A DNA stretch of 64,000 nucleotides from Thioploca sp. (GTDB lineage: Bacteria > Pseudomonadota > Gammaproteobacteria > Beggiatoales > Beggiatoaceae). The translations under genes and the position numbers were made by a program. Positions 19,418-28,391 of this stretch are shown here, piece after piece. A model generated the notes under the pieces. The model was not told the DNA's origin. It saw nothing but the letters and a program-made list of their open reading frames with translations, and did no database searches. Location of the stretch: the NCBI GenBank assembly GCA_012032555.1, contig JAAUSR010000011.1:1-64000 (forward strand). Direction: 5' to 3'. Position 1 is the stretch's first letter; every line of letters begins with the position of its first letter.

Positions 19418-19894
19418 GTGTTAATGTTGTGTGCTACGCAATTTGTTATTCATTCTACTAGAAAATCATTTCATCTTACCTTCAAAGGCTTTACATTAAT
19501 AGAACTTCTGGTCGTGTTGCTAATATTCAGTCTATTAGCTGGATTAGTTGTTCCTCGGTTGAGTAAAATGTATGCCAGTTGGCAAATGACTTTAGAACGG
19601 GATGAGGTATTAACTCAATTAAGCAGTTTAAATTACCGTGCTTTTCAACAACGTATTGATTTTACTTTAACAAATTATCCGCCTCAATCAGAAGATAAGC
19701 CTGAGAATAAACCCACTGACGTTATAGCCCCCCTCCTTGAACTCCCGGCTGGTTGGCAAATTAATACTAAACAACCTATTATTTTTCGCGCTAACGGGGC
19801 CTGTGGTGGTGGTATTGTGTATTTAAAATATTCGGAATACACTTTCACCGCACAACTAGAACCCCCTTTTTGTCGAGCCAAATTGTTAAATTAA
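19418..19894 (+). CDS. Type IV pilin-like / GspH-type pseudopilin
   Basis: The class III prepilin signal is clear: after a polar leader of about 24 residues, KG is followed by FTLIELLVVLLIFSLLAG, with Glu at +5, the site read by prepilin peptidase and methylase. About 130 residues of soluble domain follow, with a pair of cysteines near the end. The spacing and length (about 158) fit minor pseudopilins of the GspH/FimT type. The start is GTG at 19418 or ATG at 19424; a GAAGAAG precedes both. No other secretion or pilus genes adjoin it, so which machine it serves (type II secretion or type IV pili) is open. Confidence 0.75.
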   Translation: MLMLCATQFVIHSTRKSFHLTFKGFTLIELLVVLLIFSLLAGLVVPRLSKMYASWQMTLERDEVLTQLSSLNYRAFQQRIDFTLTNYPPQSEDKPENKPTDVIAPLLELPAGWQINTKQPIIFRANGACGGGIVYLKYSEYTFTAQLEPPFCRAKLLN

Positions 19895-19971
19895 AATTTG
19901 ACTCGTCATAGTCGTTATCGAAAGATATCCATGATTGTTGTCTTTAAAGTTCCACTATCATCTCGATCTGA

Positions 19972-21165
19972 TCAAGCTGGTTGCATGGTGTAGTAACGCA
20001 AAGTTAAAGCAAATTCTTGTAGTGCTTTAATCCCAGTTGCCTCGGCTTGTTTACACCATTCTTGCAATGATTGTAAGAGGTATTCTTGGCTCACAGCCGT
20101 TTGTTGCCACAATGCTTGTAAGCGCATGCGGTAGTGATAGACGGTTTGTAAAGTTTGATTTTGTTCGAGTATGGTCACCAGATTAATTTTATCTTCTTCA
20201 TTTAGAAGAGATTCTTCTCGTATTAGCAAAGCGCGCACTCGCTTGAGTACTTGTCGAGAGGTACCTTGAGTATGGCGTAATTCTTCTTTATATACTTTAA
20301 CTAATACTTCTTTAGCATAGTGTGCCATTACTTGAAATCGGTAATGGAGAATTGCTTTAACTGTATCTCGATCGATCAAGTTTTTTCCTTGATGTAGGTG
20401 TGGGTGAGTAGCGACTTTTTTTACCTTAACTAAACCAACTGATTGCAATAAGCGAATGTACAACCAGCCAATATCAACTTCCCACCACTGAGAAGACAAT
20501 TTAGCGGAACTCGCAAAAGTATGATGGTTATTATGTAATTCCTCACCACCAATAAAAATACCCCAAGGTACAATATTTTTAGAAGCATCGGCACATTCAT
20601 AATTGCGGTATCCCCACCAATGTCCCAACCCGTTAATGAAACCCGCCGCAAAAATGGGAATCCACATCATTTGCACTGCCCAAACCGTAATACCGAGTGC
20701 ACCAAATAATAATAAATCGATAACCGCCATAATCGTTATACCCAACCAAGCATGACGAGTATACACATTTCGTTCTAACCAATCATTAGGTGTCCCATGT
20801 CCGTATTTAGCCAGTACTTCTGGTTGATGCGCAGCCTGGGCATAAAGTTCGGCACCTTGCCACAAAACTTTTCTAATGCCAAAGATTTGCGGGCTATGAG
20901 GGTCATGAGCTGTTTCGCAATTCGCATGATGTTTGCGATGAACCGCTACCCACTCTTTGGTAATTGTGCTGGTTGTTAACCAAATCCAGAAACGAAAAAA
21001 GTGACTCAGTATGGGGTGTAACTCCAAAGCACGATGTGCTTGATGACGATGTAAAAAAATAGTCACCGACGCAATAGTGATATGAGTTATGAGCAAAGTA
21101 ACCACCACAATACCCCAAACGGGTAATTCTAATAAACCATTTAACATAATTATCCTCATGTTCAA
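19972..21165 (-). CDS. DesA-type membrane fatty acid desaturase with C-terminal extension
   Basis: Introduces a double bond (usually delta-9) into fatty acyl chains in the membrane, using a di-iron site. Three histidine boxes are visible: HRHQAHR, HRKHH and HNNHH, set among four to five hydrophobic segments over residues 1-230. The C-terminal about 100 residues (from QVLKRVRALL) are helical, with the pattern L-L-x-R-x-x-x-L, then LEQNQTLQTVYHYR, LQALWQQ and LQEWCKQAEATGIKALQEFA. This part looks like the C-terminal helical region of ISL3-family transposases and is, as far as I recall, shared by gammaproteobacterial DesA-like desaturases. It is a single gene; the region upstream has heptamer repeats. 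Confidence 0.88.
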   Translation of the reverse strand: MNMRIIMLNGLLELPVWGIVVVTLLITHITIASVTIFLHRHQAHRALELHPILSHFFRFWIWLTTSTITKEWVAVHRKHHANCETAHDPHSPQIFGIRKVLWQGAELYAQAAHQPEVLAKYGHGTPNDWLERNVYTRHAWLGITIMAVIDLLLFGALGITVWAVQMMWIPIFAAGFINGLGHWWGYRNYECADASKNIVPWGIFIGGEELHNNHHTFASSAKLSSQWWEVDIGWLYIRLLQSVGLVKVKKVATHPHLHQGKNLIDRDTVKAILHYRFQVMAHYAKEVLVKVYKEELRHTQGTSRQVLKRVRALLIREESLLNEEDKINLVTILEQNQTLQTVYHYRMRLQALWQQTAVSQEYLLQSLQEWCKQAEATGIKALQEFALTLRYYTMQPA

Positions 21166-21212
21166 TTATCAGTTATTCAGTTATCAGTTATCAGTTATCA
21201 GTTATCAGTTAA
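21166..21212. repeat. Heptamer repeat array (TTATCAG)n upstream of the desaturase gene
   Basis: Several near-perfect tandem copies of TTATCAG (equivalent to TAACTGA-type on the other strand) directly upstream of the desaturase start. A further group, CAACTGATAAC-TACT-AACTGATAAC, lies at about 21357-21381 just after the end of the membrane ATPase gene. Copies in both orientations thus bracket the 225-base intergenic region. Confidence 0.8.
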
Positions 21213-21390
21213 TTGGCCATTTAATGTTAATTAATAAATTCCACAACGAATCATTAACGCCACACGCAACTTTTCATATTCAACCACGCTAAGATTAAAT
21301 ATTAGTTAATATTAACGACTTATTATGAAATGACATTGCACATCACGTTAATTATCAACTGATAACTACTAACTGATAACAGATATTATT

Positions 21391-24207
21391 TCAGATAAAC
21401 CACCTTCGGATCAATTCCACTTGAAAACAATATTTATTATGACCAACCGATTCTATCAATTCGCGTTGAAGTAAATGAGTTAAAGCGACTTCACCATCTG
21501 GTTCTGACAGTTGGCTATGTTTGATTAAATCTTCTCGGCTAATGGTTGCGCCTTCTCCTTGTTGAGCTAAAAATCGTAATAAGCTTAAACCGGTCTTAGT
21601 TACTTGATTATTAGCAATATCAGCAAAGAAAAATCGTCCATGTTGTAACGCATCAGGAATCGCTGCTTCAACATCCGTCACTTGGGCAAATCGGCGTTTA
21701 ATAATATCTTGTTTATTTTTAAGTGTAACAATTTCTGCACATAACAATTGGATTAAAGCCGGATGACAGTGTGTTATTGTCATCACCCGTTGACTGGCAC
21801 TCGGATCATAACGCAGAGCAAAATCTTTTACTGGATGTTCAATAAGTTGTAAGGCCTCCTGAGCTTGTAGGTAGCTAATATGTACAGTTTGAACATTAAT
21901 TAAATAACTAGCCCAACGTTCAAATTCATCTATGGTATGAGAACCCGATAAGAGAATTTTAATACGGGGACGATGTTGAATAAGGTGACGAAACATACCC
22001 AATACCGAAACTTCATCTAAAAAACCTTTGTTAAAGATATGCTCTAAAGCACTAAACTCATCTAAAGTCAGTAATAAAGTTTGTTGCAAATCAAGACTCT
22101 GTTCTATTTCATCGAGCCATTCATCAAAACGCGTAAAGGGGTCAGTAATCAATTGTTCACGGCTCAGTGGTGGTAATTGTAATTCTCGATGACGCTTGGC
22201 AGAAGTTAACATAGCGCGACTGATGTTATAGAGAAAACCAGCATAATCTTTAGCTAAAGAAGCCGGACCTTGTAAATCGACAAAGAGCGGAATAATTTGC
22301 CAAGGTAATAATTTGCCTAGATTATTAAGTAAGGAAGTTTTACCGGTACGTCGCTGACCATATAATAACAAGGGTGGACAACGAACATCGAGTAATAATC
22401 GTTCAATTCGAGCACTGATATCACTACGCCCAACGAAGATTTCTTGATGTTCGGTCAGTGGAATGCCAATAATGTAGGGATTGCTAATTTCTTGCCGACT
22501 TTCTACCGCTTCCCCTAAGGCACGGACATAATCTGCTACCGTTTGTCGCCATTGCGCCGCAATAGGATAAAAACGTTGAGCATAAGGTTCGGAAGAACGT
22601 GTTAATTCTCTGAGTAAGCCATCTAAACGTTCTTCTACCGCATCTAAGGCGAGACGTTGATTGTAAGAACTTTCTTGCGCTAAACCAGCATCGACATCAC
22701 GACTAATTCGACTAAAACTACGTAATAATGCACTGACCGGACTACTTAATTCACCCGCCGCTAAGTGACGATGTGCTTGGCTAATGGTGGTCACATTGTG
22801 ATAACTTTGTAATCGTTTGGCGTCTAATTCAATTTGTGCTTCTTGTGCCGCCCAATTTTGAGGACTATTACTTAAATATTCTATAGCGGCTTTGCCAATG
22901 ATCGGATGACGTTCCGTTACCATGACTAAGTAAGTTTCTAATCCAAACAGGGGTAAATGTTGGTGTTCGTCCCAAAAAGCGGTATGCCAAGACAACAAGC
23001 TCGTTTGACTATCTCGTTTTTCCTCAGCATGGTAAAGCAATAAATTCCAGGCGGATTGGAACGGGTAAAATAACAATGGACGCCACCATACAAAACTTAA
23101 TCCGAGTAAAATAGCGGATAGCATTAATAATAATAGCCACAAGCTATCGTCTTGAATGAGGAGAGCAAAGGCAATAAAGACACCACCACTACCAAAAATC
23201 CCGGCAATAATGCCAGCCCAAGGATTGGCAATGCGTTCAGCCAGGACATAAGGAAAAGCAAACAATAATAGATAGAGAAACGCATTTTCAATTCCACCAT
23301 GAAAACCATAGGGTGGTATTTGGAGTGGCAACAATACGAAAAATTGATTCTTTAGTAACGTAAATAGAGCTAACAAGAAACTAGTAGCAAAACCCAACAA
23401 TAAGGCCGATTGCCAATGCCAAGTGGGTAAAAACCAAATAAACGCAATTGATAATCCAAACACGCCATTAATCAAAGTATCATAAGCTAAGGTAAATAGA
23501 ATCCCATTTTTTATCAAGACAGTAACACTATGAGCAGCCAAGGCGGTGAAGCCGACAATTAAAAACACCACCACGCTACTAACCACCACACCAATCACAA
23601 TACTACCCATTTGGCGATAAGCTGGATGATTATAGGCGGTTTGAGTGGTGCTATACATAATACTGCCCCCTAAACTCGCCGTAAAAATTCCTAACCAGAC
23701 TGTTAATAATGCTAGGAAATTTTCACCCGTTGTTACTGGAGAATCAGAGAAGTTGACGATGAGCATGATGGCAATCGCCAGATTTTTAGCCATGCTAAAC
23801 AAAATTTCTCCAGCAATACCGATAGGTAAGCTCAGTAAGATACCGCCTATTATTCCGGTAATAATGCCAAAAGCCACTGATACCATAAGACTGCCTAATA
23901 TTCCACCAACCAAACTCAGTGGTAGGGCATAACAGGTTGCTAATAAAATGCCTTCATTAGACGCATCTAACAACCATAAACAACAGATAACTATCAAGCT
24001 AACCCAAAGAGCAGTTAATCCATGCCCTAAGATCAATAATCGCCATAAAGCGGGATGTTGCCAATGTTGTTTAGTTAAATGCGCTAAAGCAAAATTAGGT
24101 GATAAATGGGGATCGATAGTAGCGACATAACGCCGCCATGCTGAAGGCGTAAATAATAACCAACCAATAATAACTAAACTCGCGAAAATTGGACTGGATG
24201 GTAACAT
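21391..24207 (-). CDS. Polytopic membrane protein with cytosolic P-loop ATPase and winged-helix C-terminus
   Basis: A 938-residue protein I cannot assign to a named family. Residues 1-385 hold about eleven to thirteen hydrophobic helices. Residues 390-590 are soluble. Residues about 600-850 form a STAND/ATPase_2-like P-loop domain that opens with an F-V-G-R motif (EIFVGRSDISARIERLL), has the Walker A LLYGQRRTGKTSLL and the Walker B LLLTLDEFSAL, and then a sensor-like LLSGSH. The last about 70 residues (GLSLLRFLAQQGEGATISREDL...) look like a winged helix. It starts 36 bases after the XRE-ATPase gene on the same strand, so the two are probably one operon. A role as a membrane-tethered switch is inference. 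It does not look like a transporter of a known class. Confidence 0.75.
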   Translation of the reverse strand: MLPSSPIFASLVIIGWLLFTPSAWRRYVATIDPHLSPNFALAHLTKQHWQHPALWRLLILGHGLTALWVSLIVICCLWLLDASNEGILLATCYALPLSLVGGILGSLMVSVAFGIITGIIGGILLSLPIGIAGEILFSMAKNLAIAIMLIVNFSDSPVTTGENFLALLTVWLGIFTASLGGSIMYSTTQTAYNHPAYRQMGSIVIGVVVSSVVVFLIVGFTALAAHSVTVLIKNGILFTLAYDTLINGVFGLSIAFIWFLPTWHWQSALLLGFATSFLLALFTLLKNQFFVLLPLQIPPYGFHGGIENAFLYLLLFAFPYVLAERIANPWAGIIAGIFGSGGVFIAFALLIQDDSLWLLLLMLSAILLGLSFVWWRPLLFYPFQSAWNLLLYHAEEKRDSQTSLLSWHTAFWDEHQHLPLFGLETYLVMVTERHPIIGKAAIEYLSNSPQNWAAQEAQIELDAKRLQSYHNVTTISQAHRHLAAGELSSPVSALLRSFSRISRDVDAGLAQESSYNQRLALDAVEERLDGLLRELTRSSEPYAQRFYPIAAQWRQTVADYVRALGEAVESRQEISNPYIIGIPLTEHQEIFVGRSDISARIERLLLDVRCPPLLLYGQRRTGKTSLLNNLGKLLPWQIIPLFVDLQGPASLAKDYAGFLYNISRAMLTSAKRHRELQLPPLSREQLITDPFTRFDEWLDEIEQSLDLQQTLLLTLDEFSALEHIFNKGFLDEVSVLGMFRHLIQHRPRIKILLSGSHTIDEFERWASYLINVQTVHISYLQAQEALQLIEHPVKDFALRYDPSASQRVMTITHCHPALIQLLCAEIVTLKNKQDIIKRRFAQVTDVEAAIPDALQHGRFFFADIANNQVTKTGLSLLRFLAQQGEGATISREDLIKHSQLSEPDGEVALTHLLQRELIESVGHNKYCFQVELIRRWFI

Positions 24208-24243
24208 CGTGATAGTAACCAGTGGAGAATGGCTGTTGTTAGG

Positions 24244-25409
24244 CTATTCATTCTGGCTGTTTTCCAATAAATAGCGATAAGGATTCATCCGTCGTAAAGC
24301 TTCTGTTTTCCAAGTTTCGTCAGTTTTGCCCTCTTCTAAGGCGGTGAGACGCGCATGACACAAAATCTGTAATAATGCCGGCCATTGACCACTTTGATTC
24401 ATAATCCAGTCAATATCACTTTGCCCAAAGGGAATAGGGGAACTTGCGATAAGACTAAGTGTTTCTGATTCAGTTAATGGACCCAAATATAAGACATGAC
24501 CAAAGATATTGAAAAAAGGTGAAGGTTTATTATCGTCTAAAATCATTTCTTCTGGTGCTTGGTGAGCCGTGAGTAAAAACCCGATTTTACCACCAGCATG
24601 ATGACTTCCTAATGAGCGCATACCCCACCAAAATTGTTCGTCTAAATCTGGCGAAGCTAAACCTGCACTAATTTCGTCCAATAAAACTAAGGTTGGAATT
24701 TCCAAATAATTATCAATGATTTCCATAAAGCTAACTAAATCACAAGGTTCCGGAACCGGCATATCTAATTCAATTAAAATATGCCGCAATAAACTTTCCT
24801 GATAACCCATCCGGGGATCTTGAAAATCGACAAAAACCCACTGATAACCGGGACTAAGCCAATTATTACGTTGTTTGGGACGTAATTGCTCGGCTGGGGT
24901 ATCAATAATCCGGCGGAGATAATGGAGTAAAGAGGTTTTACCACTACGTTTAAACCCTACAATGGCAATATGTTGTAGTGGTGTGTATTTCCAAACGTCA
25001 AAGATCCGTTTTAAAATATATTCTCGCCCAAAAAATTGATGGGGTTCAGTAATCGGTGGCCCAATCACAAAAGGACTACTATGCCAAGTATTTAAAGAAA
25101 TAGGTAAATTTGACTGAGTTAGCATCATTGGCTCTGCTTCATTATCACTTGCCAATCCCGCCGCTAATAAGAGGTTTTCACACTCAGTGGCTGTTAAGTT
25201 CAGATGGTAAGCACATCGCAATACTTCATCGCGTTCCAATGGTAAACTAAATTCGTCGTTAACCATTCTAATAAAACATCACGACGTACCTTGATTTTTT
25301 TAGCTAATTCAACATTACTTATGCCGCAACGTTTCATATAACTTATTAGCAGTTCTGCAAATGAAGGCATAAATGAATAGTGACTTTGATCTTTAAATAG
25401 AGAATTCAT
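24244..25409 (-). CDS. XRE-type HTH protein with P-loop ATPase domain (one frameshift)
   Basis: Bridging one missing base near 25255-25262 gives about 388 residues. Residues 1-80 are an XRE-like helix-turn-helix (FAELLISYMKRCGISNVELA then VRRDVLLEWL) continuing into RDEVLRCAYHLNLTATECENL and LLLAAGL, a pattern seen in XRE heads of NTPase regulators. Then comes an ATPase domain: F-F-G-R-E motif, Walker A IVGFKRSGKTSLLHYL and Walker B LVLLDEISAGL, followed by LLTAHQ. It shares the P-H-Q/E-x-F-x-G-R entrance and domain type with the membrane ATPase 36 bases downstream. The pair looks like a two-part ATP-dependent regulatory or defence-like module; function is not known. Confidence 0.75.
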
Positions 25410-25530
25410 CGTTGGAGATGACCAAGTTACATTTTATAGACATGGATAGACATGACCTTATTTTGAGTCAGACCTTCTGTCGTGTATAAGGATGCAACCA
25501 GTCCGATATTCCCTCGCCCACTTTCCCGAC

Positions 25531-25884
25531 TCAATCGAAGAAAGAAAACTTAGGGTTACATTTCCTTAAGATATTGTAGGCCCCATTCATATCTATATTG
25601 ATTAAGATTCTGTCTTGAGAACGGTACAAGCCCAGTTTAATGCGTTTACCCAGGAAGAAAGCGGTTCGGTTGGTACTAATTAGGTAACGAATCTCAAAGT
25701 TAATGCAGTTGGCAATATCAGAAAAAACCTAATCGCTTGCCACACCTTGTTTGGTTGGAGCGGAGACCCGATCATAAATAAATAATTTTAGGTGACGGTA
25801 GACGGAAATCGTTCCCTGGTTGACCAGCCTTGACCGGTGTTTACGACTAATACCGGTAAGTTTGAGAACCTCTTTAGCTTTCAT
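25531..25884 (-). mobile_element. Wrecked IS607-type element (tnpA and tnpB remnants)
   Basis: Two remnants lie in one direction. From the ATG at 25884: MKAKEVLKLTGISRK, the MerR-like DNA-binding head of IS607 serine recombinases, running quickly into IYDRVSAPTKQ, which matches the catalytic-serine motif Y-A-R-V-S-T-x-K-Q; a stop follows, and the rest is missing. Then, about 25730-25531: GKRIKLGLYRSQDRILIN and IDMNGAYNILRK, the RuvC-III end of a TnpB nuclease with its last acidic residue, ending in TGA at 25531. Most of both proteins is deleted. The palindrome ATTATAGAC-TG-GTCTATAAT (25907-25926) stands just outside the tnpA start. Confidence 0.75.
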
Positions 25885-26351
25885 CAAGTCGTATTATACA
25901 CACCTCATTATAGACTGGTCTATAATTATGGATGTTTTTACCGATTGACCAAGGTTGGCTTCGATCTTTGAAGAAGTGGGTAATATTTTACCTGATGGTA
26001 TTGAGTTAGAGAGAATTTTTGCTGATACTCAATGGCGTTCAAGAATAAATGTATTGTGGTAGGGAAGGATTTTCCCACTAGCAACCGAAATAGAACATTG
26101 CTTGGGAGTTACTGAGTATGAAAAACCTAGTGTAGGCAAAAAAATCTCTCAGGATTAACTATCTTTTGCTAAACTTAGATCTAAAAGAATGGACAACTTA
26201 TTCTTTGATATTCATTTTTTACTAAGTTAGTATCCCACGTCTGGTCAATTTCGGCTAGTCAAAAAACACCTCTCATTTTTTTAATGGGGTTGAGTCATTT
26301 TTTCTCAATACCTAAAATTTGGGCTAGGCTTATTTAGCGAGGAGTTAGGCC
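25885..26351. other. Intergenic region beside the IS607 remnant
   Basis: It holds the 20-base palindrome at 25907-25926. On the plus strand a short open stretch of about 36 codons (25965-26060, reading ...SIFEEVGNILPDGIELER...) ends in a stop; it may be the remains of a gene but I do not recognise it. The last bases carry a GAGGAG-like ribosome binding site for the gene at 26352. Confidence 0.4.
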
Positions 26352-27080
26352 ATGTTTAGATTGTTTTTCTTAATTATTAGCGTCATGACTCTAGTTGACG
26401 CAGTATCGGCAGCGGATGCTGTTGTTATTCATGCTCAGCAAACGGATTCTTTTTACCCAGGACAATTACTGGATAGCAAAATGGATGTCAGTTTAGCCGA
26501 ACAAGCGGAGTTTACCGTGGTCTTTGCCGACGGTCATGTCCAAACTATAACCGGACCTTATCAAGGTCAATTGGCAAATCCTACTGAACTCGCGCTAGCG
26601 GATCCTGAATTTATTCCTAATTTTGTCAAAGCATTAGATGAAATTAAAGTCCTCCAAGAGCAAGTGACTCGAGGACCAACTAAAAACCCCGACGATATTT
26701 GGTGGGTAGATGTGGCAACCCAATCCACCCAACAACGCTTTTTTTGCATTGCGCCAGCAGTTAAAGTCGTGTTATGGCGACCCCAAAGTCAAAGTGATAG
26801 TGCTGCTACCGTATTGATTAAACATAGACCGACCGGCAAAGAGGCCAAAGTAGTTTGGCCAGCTTATCAAACGACTTTGAAATGGCCAGAAAGCTTACCG
26901 ATTATCGATGGTGAAACTTACAATGTTGAGGTTAAAACTCGACAAGGTGCTTTTACCTTTAAACGGTTAGTGCTCTATAAAGTTCCCGATAGTTTACCAA
27001 CTAATTCGCATAAGGTGGTTTGGATGGTAGGAAGAGGGTGCATTTCTCAAGCGAATATGTTATTGGCCAGTTTACGTTAA
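26352..27080 (+). CDS. Secreted hypothetical protein
   Basis: A 242-residue protein with a clear signal peptide (1-20, cleavage near VSAA). The mature part begins with a short domain that has VFADGHVQTITGPYQG, a pattern seen in FecR-like or surface anchoring segments, then a linker, and a C-terminal all-beta part (W-R-P-Q-S..., LKWPESLPI, YNVEVKTRQGAFTFKR) that could be an Ig-like fold. GAGGAG precedes the ATG. A strong terminator follows at 27153. No family recognised with confidence; location in the periplasm or outside is likely. Confidence 0.65.
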   Translation: MFRLFFLIISVMTLVDAVSAADAVVIHAQQTDSFYPGQLLDSKMDVSLAEQAEFTVVFADGHVQTITGPYQGQLANPTELALADPEFIPNFVKALDEIKVLQEQVTRGPTKNPDDIWWVDVATQSTQQRFFCIAPAVKVVLWRPQSQSDSAATVLIKHRPTGKEAKVVWPAYQTTLKWPESLPIIDGETYNVEVKTRQGAFTFKRLVLYKVPDSLPTNSHKVVWMVGRGCISQANMLLASLR

Positions 27081-27152
27081 CTCGTTGGCTTTACTCGAGT
27101 TTATCTGGTTAATTTATCCGTGATCTGAGTAAAGTAAGCAGCAGTTGAAAAT

Positions 27153-27187
27153 AGCTTTGTAGATAGTTGTTCTACAAAGCTTTTTTA
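27153..27187 (+). terminator. Rho-independent terminator
   Basis: AGCTTTGTAGA (27153-27163) pairs perfectly with TCTACAAAGCT (27171-27181) around a seven-base loop and is followed by a run of T to about 27186. This is a textbook intrinsic terminator for the gene ending at 27080. Confidence 0.92.
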
Positions 27188-27294
27188 GTTATTGGTGCAT
27201 TTTTATGGGGATGTGTCACTACGATTAACTTATACTGTGTTCAAGAATAAATAAAACCCCATATAATTTATCACACATTATGAGCCGGAGTTAA

Positions 27295-27738
27295 TTGAAG
27301 AATATGTTATGGATCAAAGCTTTTCATATTATTTTTGTGGTAACTTGGTTTGCTGGCTTATTTTATTTACCACGCTTATTTGTTTATCATGCGATGACTG
27401 ACGATACTAACGGTCAAGAACGTTTTAAAGTGATGGAACATAAATTATATTATGCTATTACTACACCCAGCGCCTTTCTCGCTACCGGTTTTGGTCTCTG
27501 GTTATTAAGCGCTTATTGGTGGAAGCCGTTGTTGAATGTGACTGGGGTCGGTTGGCTTTATCTTAAATTAGTCTTAGTCATTATGCTGATCGGTTATCAT
27601 CTTTATTGTGGTCAATTTCTTAAAGATTTTAAGCATAATCGTAATCATCGTAGTCATATTTTTTACCGCTGGTTCAATGAACTGCCGGTCATTATTTTAA
27701 TTGCTGTCATTATTCTAGTAGAAGTACAGCCTTTTTAA
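27295..27738 (+). CDS. hemJ: HemJ, protoporphyrinogen IX oxidase
   Basis: A 147-residue integral membrane protein of the HemJ/UPF0093 family, which oxidises protoporphyrinogen IX to protoporphyrin IX in heme synthesis. Four hydrophobic segments are visible. The family's conserved residues are present: WIKAFHIIFVVTWFAGLFYLP with its histidine near the start, then RLFVYH, a central LATGFGLWLL, WLYLKLVLV, and FNELPVI. The frame can start at TTG 27295 (GGAG five bases upstream) or ATG 27304; homologues start near the latter. It is convergent with gmk. Confidence 0.9.
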   Translation: MKNMLWIKAFHIIFVVTWFAGLFYLPRLFVYHAMTDDTNGQERFKVMEHKLYYAITTPSAFLATGFGLWLLSAYWWKPLLNVTGVGWLYLKLVLVIMLIGYHLYCGQFLKDFKHNRNHRSHIFYRWFNELPVIILIAVIILVEVQPF

Positions 27739-27767
27739 GCCATCAAGAAGGCAATAGCGCTTGTTGC

Positions 27768-28381
27768 TTAACTCAATAAATTTGTTAATAATTTCTCTAG
27801 TTTGGGGGCATGGATTAATTGGGCAAGCCGCCGGCTATGGACAATGGCTTGTAAATCTTTTAAGGCTTGAGAAAAATCGTCATTCACTACCAAATAGTCA
27901 AATTCAACATAGTGGCTGATTTCATCAAAAGCACCCCGTAACCGCTGCGCGATCACGGCATCACTATCCTTACCTCGGCTGCGTAGTCGTTGTTCTAGTA
28001 CTTCTCGTGATGGTGGTAAGATAAAAATAGTGACGGCATCTGGTTTTAAGCGACGAACTTGCTGCGCACCTTGCCAATCGATTTCTAGAATCACATCGGT
28101 ACCGGTATGTAAACGTTCCAGCAACAATTTTTGCGAAGTACCATAGTAATGATCATAAACTTGAGCATGCTCTAAAACAAATTACAAGTTAACATATGAA
28201 TGAAGTCGTCTTCTGTCACAAAATGATAATTGACACCATTTTTTTCTCCAGATCGCGGTTGACGAGTCGTGTGAGATATCGATACGGTTAAATTATCAGT
28301 GTTGGCTACTAAAGCATTCACTAAGCTGGTTTTACCCGCGCCCGAGGGTGCAGAAATGGCAAATAGGATACCTTTAGTCAC
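27768..28381 (-). CDS. gmk: Guanylate kinase (one frameshift)
   Basis: Phosphorylates GMP to GDP. The N-terminal part has the P-loop SAPSGAGKTSLVNAL, SHTTRQPRSGEKNGVNYHFV and DDFIHML. The frame then breaks at an A4 run on the plus strand (28174-28177). Adding one base reads on as N-L-F-L-E-H-A-Q-V-Y, then YYGTS and LEIDWQGAQQVRR and FILPPS, giving about 204 residues, the normal size. GTG at 28381 is chosen as start because AAAGGAGGG stands just before it; a longer frame from 28417 overlaps yicC. It follows yicC by ten bases, the usual pair. An essential core gene, so the break is probably a base-call error. Confidence 0.92.
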
Positions 28382-28391
28382 GATCCCTCCT

